From: UTCHB3 sp964625575
GTDB taxonomy: Bacteria; Bacteroidota; Ignavibacteria; Ignavibacteriales; Ignavibacteriaceae
Assembly: GCA_964625575.1 (NCBI GenBank)
Contig: CAZVBQ010000008.1
Location: 46,673-110,672, forward strand
Direction: 5' to 3'
DNA length: 64,000 nucleotides
The notes beneath the pieces were generated by a model. The model saw only the letters and a program-made list of their open reading frames with translations, did no database searches and had not been told where the DNA came from. Shown here piece by piece: positions 58,382 to 64,000 of the stretch; position 1 is the stretch's first letter, and every line of letters starts with the position of its first letter. The translations under genes and the position numbers were made by a program.

Positions 58382-58833
58382 TCCACGATCAATTTTTGCG
58401 TCGCTAAATCCGGCAATAAAACTTCAAGCGATTCCAACGCCCTTAAGGATATTGAGTGAATAGCTGAGCCCTTGGCTTCAAGTTTGAGAGCTTTCTGTAT
58501 CCTCGGGTGATTAATAAACCAAGCAAGATACTCAGGGAGATACCCGGTTACCTGTCTTATAACAAAGAACGCTGAGGAAGCCAGGGCAGGATATCCAAAC
58601 CCTGAATAAACTGCAGCAAAGTTTTTGCTCCCTTTTGCGGCAAACAGTATGTCACCCGGGATAAGCAAATGGCGCTCCAATTTGGTATCAAGTTGAATCC
58701 CGGTGACGGCCTCACCTTTGAATTCACCACGATTGTTAAAATCCTTTATCTGGAGGTAATGAGCATCACCTTTTACGCCCGGCTGAAGAAAAACCCCTGT
58801 ACGGATGCTGGAAATAGTACTTAGTGTCGGCAT
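58382..58833 (-). CDS. S-like target-recognition polypeptide, 3' end lost in the gap
   Basis: 150 residues are visible from the ATG at 58833. The chain has the fold pattern of one HsdS target-recognition domain: LSTISSIRTGVFLQ, GDAHYLQIKDFNNRGEF, LIPGDILFAAKGSKNFAAVY, ASSAFFVIRQVTGYLPEYLAWFINHPRIQKALKLEAKGSAIHSISLRALESLEVLLPDLATQK. Only one TRD would fit before a short coiled coil. It is first in the operon, with a consensus promoter 25-56 nt upstream. The locus therefore encodes two specificity-type polypeptides, this one and the full HsdS at 54652. Whether it forms half-specificity complexes or has a regulatory role is unknown. Confidence 0.85.
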
Positions 58834-58857
58834 AAAAAATCCTGTGTAATAGCTCTA

Positions 58858-58889
58858 CAAATATATAATTTAAATTTGAGATAGGCAAA
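58858..58889 (-). promoter_or_regulatory. promoter of the type I restriction operon
   Basis: On the minus strand TTTG (58889-58886), 20-nt spacer, then TATATTTG (58865-58858). Exact match to the Bacteroidetes TTG / TAnnTTTG promoter. The predicted start of transcription is about 15-20 nt before the ATG at 58833. Confidence 0.8.
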
Positions 58890-59162
58890 TTTATTTTTAA
58901 GTAGGACAACTACAAAAAATTTATAATAGCGAGAGCCTTCTCCACCTCAGGCACCACTTCCCTTTATTTTAAATATTGTTTTTTTAGTTCACGAAATATT
59001 TGCAAATTTCAGTCCGTAAAAGGGTAAAGTTTTTGCCAAGAAAATTTTATGCCCTATGCGGCTTAGCTTACCATTCAAACCCTGAGATGAACGTATCGTA
59101 TCAGTAGCAAAATCTGTTAACGATTTCTTAATATCCGGTTCAAGTGATCTCCGGTTCCCCAT

Positions 59163-59195
59163 TTGTAATTTTAAAGACTTGATTTTTTACTTTTT
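59163..59195 (+). promoter_or_regulatory. candidate promoter of the TonB receptor gene
   Basis: TTG at 59163-59165, 22-nt spacer, then TACTTTTT at 59188-59195, one mismatch from TAnnTTTG. The start of transcription would lie about 25 nt before the ATG at 59226. The rest of the 392-bp spacer (58834-59225) is AT-rich and has no gene. Confidence 0.45.
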
Positions 59196-59225
59196 CACAA
59201 ACAAAACAACAATCAGGAGCAAAGT

Positions 59226-62200
59226 ATGAGATCCATTTACAGGCTTTCACTGGCGGGATTGTTCTTTGTCTTTTTTGCATTACAGGTAGAAGCACAGGTT
59301 ACGACCGCTACTATCTTCGGTAATGCGAACGATGACAAGAACATGGCCCTGCCGGGTGTTGTGATCCGTGCGAAACACCTTCCAACCGGAACGGTATACG
59401 GAACAACGTCGAGAGAAAATGGTAACTACAACATCTACGGTCTGAAACCCGGTGGTCCCTACGAAGTAGTGGCTTCATATGCCGGTAAGAAAACCGTGGA
59501 ACTGAAGGGTGTATCCCTTGAACTCGGACAGAACCTCCGTCTCGATTTCACGATGATTGAATCGGCCCTTGTAACAGAGGAAGTGCTGGTTACGGCAAAA
59601 AGTGACCCGATTATGACTGAAACCAAAACAGGTTCAGCACAGACGGTTGCCACCGAGACCATCGAGAACCTTCCAACCATTAGCAGAAGATTCTCTGACT
59701 TCTCGAAACTTTCACCCCTCTTCTCGGGTGCCGATCTTTCTGCAGCCGGTAAATCTGCCAGATACAACAACATCCAGATCGACGGTACACAGTACAACGA
59801 TCTCTTCGGTCTCGGCAGCTCCGGTACTCCGGGTGGAACAGCCGGAACCAACCCTATTAGCCTTGACGCGATCCAGGAATTCCAGGTAGTGGTTGCCCCA
59901 TACGATGTAAAGCTCTCAGGCTTCACCGGTGGCGGCATCAACGCCATTACAAGATCAGGAACCAACACTTTCTCGGGCTCGATCTTCGGCTTCGGCAGAA
60001 ATCAGTCGCTCGTTGGTAAAAGCCCCGACGCCCTAAAAACTGCATACCCTGACTTTACAGAGTATCAGGTGGGTGGAAGAATTGGCGGTCCGATCCTGAA
60101 AGACAAACTCTTCTTCTTCGCGAGCGCGGAACTTACAAAATACACAAGACCTTATGCCAACTCGTCTCTTGCAACCGGTTCAGCCGGCATTAGCACTGTT
60201 GCTGACCAGATACAGTCTGTAATGCTCAGCAAAGGTTATGACCCCGGAACATACGGTTCTGTTGACCTCAAGAGACCTTCAACAAAGATTTTTGCCCGTT
60301 TGGACTTCAACCTTAACGAAAACAACCGTCTGACCCTCAGACACAACTTCGTTGACGCTTCAGATGACATCCTCGCGGCAAGAAACCTGAACAATGCTCT
60401 TTCATGGAGCTCATATACATACAGACTCGCTTCTGTTACCAACTCATCGGTTCTTCAGTGGAACACCACTATCGGCAACAACATGTCGAACGAACTCATC
60501 GTTGGATACACCAGGATCAGAGACAAGAGAGAGCTTCCTTACGCTGAAGCCCCCGAGATCGAAGTCCGTGAAGCCGGTAACACCTACAGACTTGGACCCG
60601 ACAGATTCTCACCTGCCAACAAACTTGATCAGGACATCATTGAGTTCACCAACAACTTCACATGGAACGTTGGCGAGCACATCCTTACTTTCGGTACACA
60701 TAACGAGTTCTACACCTTCTCGAACCTCTTCATCCGTTCATTCTACGGATACTATGTATTCAACTCACTTGCTGATTTCCAGGCAAGCAAAGTTGGCTCA
60801 TATCAGAGAGCTTTCGCCAGAAGTGGTGACTCATACGATAACAGACCCGCGGCTGACTTCAGCGCCAACCAGTTCGGTCTTTATGTTCAGGATGAATGGC
60901 AGATCCACCCGCAGTTAAGATTTACTGCCGGTATCAGGGTTGACATTCCTACCTTCCCGAAGACCCCTGCAGCAAATGATTCAGTTTCGAAGTACTTCTC
61001 AGGATACAGCACAAGCGGCGTTCCTGACGGAAAGATTCTTATCTCACCGAGACTCGGTTTCAACTATGCAATGACTGACGACAGAGCCGCACAGCTCCGT
61101 GGCGGCATCGGCATATTCACGGGCAAGGTTCCTTATGTGTGGATTTCAAACAATTTCGCGAACACCGGTCTTCTCACTGCCGAGATCTCTGGTGGTGCCG
61201 GAACAGTGTTTACACTTGATCCGAGAAACCAGCCAAAAGTTGGTGATCCGGGTACAGGCTCACCAAGTCTGATCTCAGAGATCAACATGGTTGACCCCGA
61301 CTTCAAGTTCCCACAGCTCTTCAGAGTTAACCTCGCTTATGATCAGAAACTCCCTTGGGATTTCGTAGGTACATTCGAGGCTATCTACTCAAAGACCCTC
61401 AACGAAGTTATGTATGAGAAGCTGAATATCAGCAAATACAACACACCTACTTACATTGCATCCGAAATGAACAGACCTGTTTATGGCGGCACTGACGCAA
61501 AGAACAACAACTTCAGAGATGTTCTTTCACTGAAGAACACTTCGGAAGGCTACCAGATGAACTTCGCGGTTCAGTTCCAGAGATACGTCTCAAGAGGTGT
61601 TTCGGTTAACTTCGGTTACACCCATGGTATCGCGAAAGACATGAACAGCACCACGTCGTCACAGGCTGTTTCACAGATGAGATACAACCCTGTTAAGGGC
61701 GATCCGAACAATCCTGAGCTCACCACCTCGCTCTATGAGATCAAGCACAGATTCTTCGCTTCCGTATCTTACACACACGAATTCTTCGCCAACGCTCCGA
61801 CCACCATCTCCCTCTACTACAACGGTCAGAGTGGCGCGCCTTTCTCATTCATCGTAAACGGTGATCTTAACTTCGACGGTTTCGATCAGAATGACCTGTT
61901 CTACATCCCGACCGAAGCAGAAATGGCGAGCAGAACCTATCAGCTCGGCGCTGTTACCAACAACGCTTTCGTACCGAATGCCACCATGTACGCTGCACTC
62001 GAGTCATACATTCAGAACAACGAATACCTCCGTTCAAACAGAGGAAAGATCGCTGAAAGAAACGGCGCCCGCAACCCATGGAGAGACATTTTTGATCTCA
62101 GACTTGCTCAGGACATCCCGACCATTCTGAATCAGAAATTCACCATTACCCTCGACATCCTCAATGTTCTTAACCTCATCAACAGCGATTGGGGTTATGA

Positions 62201-62363
62201 CGAATCAATCTTCTCGACATCAAACGTCGTTAGAATGGTTAACAGAAGTGTCGGCGGAAAACCTGTATATTCTTTCACTGCCCCTTCAACCAACGTTCCT
62301 TGGGCAGCACAGGATATCACCAGCCGCTGGGCAATGCAGCTTGGAGTGAGATACTCGTTCTAA
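59226..62363 (+). CDS. Oar-like TonB-dependent outer-membrane receptor
   Basis: A 1045-aa protein with AGGAGC before the ATG and a signal peptide (MRSIYRLSLAGLFFVFFALQVEA). Residues 25-115 are a carboxypeptidase-regulatory-like domain (ALPGVVIRAKHLPTGTVYGTTSRENGNYNIYGLKPG). The plug follows (about 120-255: ENLPTISRRFSDFSKLSPLF, YNNIQIDGTQYNDLFGLG, ISLDAIQEFQVVVAPYDVKLSGFTGG), and then a large barrel ending WAMQLGVRYSF with the terminal aromatic. This is the layout of Oar-type receptors, which in T9SS organisms are linked to export of large proteins or uptake of polymers. It is not next to a SusD gene. Its stop is followed by a heptamer array. Confidence 0.95.
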   Translation: MRSIYRLSLAGLFFVFFALQVEAQVTTATIFGNANDDKNMALPGVVIRAKHLPTGTVYGTTSRENGNYNIYGLKPGGPYEVVASYAGKKTVELKGVSLELGQNLRLDFTMIESALVTEEVLVTAKSDPIMTETKTGSAQTVATETIENLPTISRRFSDFSKLSPLFSGADLSAAGKSARYNNIQIDGTQYNDLFGLGSSGTPGGTAGTNPISLDAIQEFQVVVAPYDVKLSGFTGGGINAITRSGTNTFSGSIFGFGRNQSLVGKSPDALKTAYPDFTEYQVGGRIGGPILKDKLFFFASAELTKYTRPYANSSLATGSAGISTVADQIQSVMLSKGYDPGTYGSVDLKRPSTKIFARLDFNLNENNRLTLRHNFVDASDDILAARNLNNALSWSSYTYRLASVTNSSVLQWNTTIGNNMSNELIVGYTRIRDKRELPYAEAPEIEVREAGNTYRLGPDRFSPANKLDQDIIEFTNNFTWNVGEHILTFGTHNEFYTFSNLFIRSFYGYYVFNSLADFQASKVGSYQRAFARSGDSYDNRPAADFSANQFGLYVQDEWQIHPQLRFTAGIRVDIPTFPKTPAANDSVSKYFSGYSTSGVPDGKILISPRLGFNYAMTDDRAAQLRGGIGIFTGKVPYVWISNNFANTGLLTAEISGGAGTVFTLDPRNQPKVGDPGTGSPSLISEINMVDPDFKFPQLFRVNLAYDQKLPWDFVGTFEAIYSKTLNEVMYEKLNISKYNTPTYIASEMNRPVYGGTDAKNNNFRDVLSLKNTSEGYQMNFAVQFQRYVSRGVSVNFGYTHGIAKDMNSTTSSQAVSQMRYNPVKGDPNNPELTTSLYEIKHRFFASVSYTHEFFANAPTTISLYYNGQSGAPFSFIVNGDLNFDGFDQNDLFYIPTEAEMASRTYQLGAVTNNAFVPNATMYAALESYIQNNEYLRSNRGKIAERNGARNPWRDIFDLRLAQDIPTILNQKFTITLDILNVLNLINSDWGYDESIFSTSNVVRMVNRSVGGKPVYSFTAPSTNVPWAAQDITSRWAMQLGVRYSF

Positions 62364-62419
62364 GTATGAAATATGAGGTATGAAGTATGAGCGATGAAGT
62401 ATGAGTTATGAGCGATGAG
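62364..62419 (+). repeat. heptamer array H1, starting at the receptor stop codon
   Basis: Eight 7-mers of the GTATGAA / GTATGAG / CGATGAA type run directly after the TAA stop (62361-62363). The spacer to 62650 also holds the terminator at 62469, the palindrome TCCGCCACAGGCGGA at 62517-62531, and a second array at 62531-62565. Confidence 0.92.
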
Positions 62420-62468
62420 TAAGCGCTCAGCTTTTAACTCTTCCCGCTAAACTTCTACCCACAATATT

Positions 62469-62500
62469 AAAGCCGCTCTGAAAACGGGCGGCTTTTTTTT
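62469..62500. terminator. rho-independent terminator of the TonB receptor gene
   Basis: AAAGCCGC (62469-62476) pairs with GCGGCTTT (62488-62495), loop CTGAAAACG-like, followed by a run of eight T. Strong plus-strand terminator. Confidence 0.93.
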
Positions 62501-62516
62501 ATTCCCCAAACCCCAA

Positions 62517-62565
62517 TCCGCCACAGGCGGACTTCACACTTCACAGTTCACAGCTCACACTTCGA
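62517..62565 (+). repeat. palindrome and heptamer array H2
   Basis: TCCGCCACAGGCGGA at 62517-62531 followed by cttcaca, gttcaca and gctcaca units with 7-bp period, placed after the terminator rather than before it. Confidence 0.85.
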
Positions 62566-62572
62566 AACCCAC

Positions 62573-62603
62573 TTGACATTGTCCTGAAAATTTCGTACTT
62601 ATT
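62573..62603 (+). promoter_or_regulatory. candidate promoter of the Asp-box protein gene
   Basis: TTG at 62573-62575, 20-nt spacer, then TACTTATT at 62596-62603, two mismatches from TAnnTTTG. It would give a leader of about 40 nt to the ATG at 62651. Confidence 0.4.
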
Positions 62604-62650
62604 CCGTGGCGGGTAAAAAATTTTCCCCGTATTTGAAAGAGAGCTTAGCG

Positions 62651-63877
62651 ATGAAAAAGTTATTACTTTTTGCGGTTCTTCTTGTTCTCGAATCTTCACC
62701 ACAGAATTTCTGGCAGTCAACGAGTCTGGCTGCCACGGGCACGATCAACGCTATCGTCGTCAATCCCCTCAATGGATATATTTATGCTGCAACAGAATTT
62801 GCCGCCACCGGAAGTGGCGTGCTTGTCTCAACGAACGACGGATTAAGCTGGTGCAGTTGCAACACCGGGATCACATCTCCATCTGTTAAAACAATTGCCG
62901 TCAACTCTCAGGGGGTACTTTTCGCCGCCGGAACCGGCATTTTCAGGTCATACGATAACGGTAACTCGTGGTATGAGTGCACCACGGGGTTAACAACCCC
63001 CTACATCACCTCACTCATGATCGACAGGAACGACCGGCTGATTGCCGGTACCGATGGGGAAGGGCTCTACACTTCAACCGATGACGGCACTTTGTGGACA
63101 TTCTTCGGACTGACATCCTACTCACCTATAGTGCTTGAGTGCGATTCCTCGGGATATCTGTACGCGGGCGCGGGTGTGATCTATAGATCTTCGAACGACG
63201 GACAGAACTGGACGATCGCCATGAACGGAATGGGTGGATCGACGATCTACGATTTTATGTGCGATTGCATGGGGAACATCTATGCGGCAACGATGGGTGA
63301 CGGTGTTTACAAATCGAGCGATCACGGTGATAACTGGATACAGATAAACAACGGTCTGGGTAGCACAAACGTGCTGAAACTCGCGAAAAACACGGCTGAA
63401 CATCATATTTACGCGGGTACATACGATGGCGGAATCTACCGCACCACAGACGGCGGAGCAAACTGGACAGATATAAGTTCGGGACTTAATACCACCGGAT
63501 TTAAAGCGATAGCGGTTTCAACTTCAGGTTACGCATTCGCGGGCAGTTTCAGTGGCAGGATTTTCAAATCGACCAGTCCCGTTGTGAATGTTAACGAGCC
63601 TCTTCCTTTGCCGCGAACATTCTTGGTCTGTCAGAATTATCCGAATCCGTTCAACCCCGTGACCATCATCGAATACACGTTAGCAACTTCTTCTCAGGTG
63701 GTTCTGAGTGTCTATTCACCTGATGGCAACCGTGTTTCGGTTATCGATGAGGGTTTGCAACCTGCCGGTTACCACCGCATACTGTTTGATGGCGGCAAGC
63801 TTGCCTCAGGTGTGTATTGCTACACCCTCCAGGCAGGAAATGAGAGAGTGGTCAAGAAGATGGTGATTGTCCGGTAG
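62651..63877 (+). CDS. secreted Asp-box (BNR) propeller protein with T9SS sorting domain
   Basis: A 408-aa secreted protein; the ATG at 62651 (MKKLLLFAVLLVLESSPQNFW) starts the signal peptide, and an in-frame ATG at 62606 is upstream. Residues about 25-320 carry at least seven Asp-box repeats (S-x-D-x-G-x-x-W: STNDGLSWCSC, SYDNGNSWYEC, STDDGTLWTFF, SSNDGQNWTIA, SSDHGDNWIQI, TTDGGANWTDI), each followed by a YAG/IAG strand, which form a propeller. The T9SS tail starts at TFLVCQNYPNPFNPVT. It lacks sialidase catalytic residues, so it is more likely a binding or structural propeller at the surface. Confidence 0.92.
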   Translation: MKKLLLFAVLLVLESSPQNFWQSTSLAATGTINAIVVNPLNGYIYAATEFAATGSGVLVSTNDGLSWCSCNTGITSPSVKTIAVNSQGVLFAAGTGIFRSYDNGNSWYECTTGLTTPYITSLMIDRNDRLIAGTDGEGLYTSTDDGTLWTFFGLTSYSPIVLECDSSGYLYAGAGVIYRSSNDGQNWTIAMNGMGGSTIYDFMCDCMGNIYAATMGDGVYKSSDHGDNWIQINNGLGSTNVLKLAKNTAEHHIYAGTYDGGIYRTTDGGANWTDISSGLNTTGFKAIAVSTSGYAFAGSFSGRIFKSTSPVVNVNEPLPLPRTFLVCQNYPNPFNPVTIIEYTLATSSQVVLSVYSPDGNRVSVIDEGLQPAGYHRILFDGGKLASGVYCYTLQAGNERVVKKMVIVR

Positions 63878-63951
63878 CGAGTGGTGAGTAGCGAGGTTTT
63901 GCGAACCACAAAGACACAAAGGCACGAAGACTAAAGTTTTTCTTTGTGTCT
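63878..63951 (+). repeat. heptamer/octamer array I with a 10-bp hairpin
   Basis: GCGAGTG, GTGAGTA and GCGAGGT units follow the stop at 63877, then CACAAAGA-type 8-mers. AGACACAAAG (63912-63921) pairs with CTTTGTGTCT (63942-63951), which may terminate the propeller gene. Beyond 63951 nothing else is seen to the window end. Confidence 0.8.
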
Positions 63952-64000
63952 CGTATGTTTAAAAAGAGGTTGGAATTAATTTTGTGATCAGTAAATATTC

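Noticed and set aside
56965..58833. A 622-aa fusion of a target-recognition domain and HsdM
   Set aside because: The frame is open only because Ns are not stops; hsdM lacks its usual N-terminus and the S-like part lacks its end, so two genes are cut by the gap.
54652..58833. A phase-variable inverting hsdS cassette
   Set aside because: The S-like gene and hsdS have the same orientation, no recombinase gene is present, and no inverted copies of TRD sequence were seen.

Overview
The window looks like a scaffold from a member of the Ignavibacteria / Ignavibacteriota (Bacteroidota-Chlorobiota side of the tree). Five encoded proteins end in the type IX secretion (T9SS) sorting domain with the lineage-typical QN-x-PNPFNP motif. 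There are large outer-membrane barrel genes and an Oar-like TonB-dependent receptor. The best promoters match the Bacteroidetes housekeeping form TTG-N(17-22)-TAnnTTTG. No rRNA, tRNA, CRISPR array, transposase or phage gene was seen. Two runs of 100 Ns (48752-48851 and 58282-58381) show that this is a scaffold.

Layout. 1-3390: secretion/envelope operon (Omp28-like thioredoxin-fold protein, T9SS cargo, TlpA-like thioredoxin, DUF6029-like barrel). 3522-11810: a small membrane protein, a tricorn-like S41 protease, a glutamine-amidotransferase-like protein, a Csx15/Csx20-like small protein without a CRISPR locus, an ENPP-type phosphodiesterase, and a T9SS-exported phosphodiester glycosidase. 11915-15317: compact housekeeping run (DUF971, SpoU methyltransferase, nitrilase-family amidase, isoaspartyl peptidase, DinB-like). 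26509-15304 (minus strand): a nine-gene surface-glycan / LPS operon running from a GT2 glycosyltransferase with a 366-residue disordered head to Kdo transferase (waaA). 26751-33688: a lipoprotein, two MORN-repeat proteins, aguB-aguA (agmatine to putrescine), a TetR regulator and a deoxyhypusine-synthase-like enzyme, together a plausible polyamine neighbourhood. 34058-37724: two secreted choice-of-anchor-J proteins. 37968-48377: a membrane-anchored protein, then a long plus-strand run with GldA/F/G-like ABC genes, DUF4340, pgeF, an EamA transporter, folB, folK, a deoxynucleoside kinase, a GT9 and Ppx/GppA. 49268-58833 (minus): a type I restriction-modification island with extra genes. 59226-63877: Oar-like TonB receptor and an Asp-box propeller protein with a T9SS tail.

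The restriction island reads, in transcription order: an S-like target-recognition polypeptide (cut by the gap), hsdM (its 5' end lost in the gap), a RhuM-family gene, a full two-TRD hsdS, a DUF3800 gene, an unrecognised 176-aa gene, hsdR, and a YgjP/DUF45 metallopeptidase. It starts from a textbook promoter (TTTG-N20-TATATTTG). The same promoter form occurs on the opposite strand in the 232-bp space before hsdR, about 40 bp ahead of a hairpin and T-run, which predicts a small RNA antisense to the operon.

The most unusual window-wide signal is in the spacers. At least eight intergenic regions carry degenerate tandem arrays with a 7-bp (once 8-bp) period. Several begin at or inside the stop codon of the upstream gene and run towards a rho-independent terminator. 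Four of them also contain the palindrome TCCGCC-N3-GGCGGA. All assignments were made by reading the sequence; no homology search was run.
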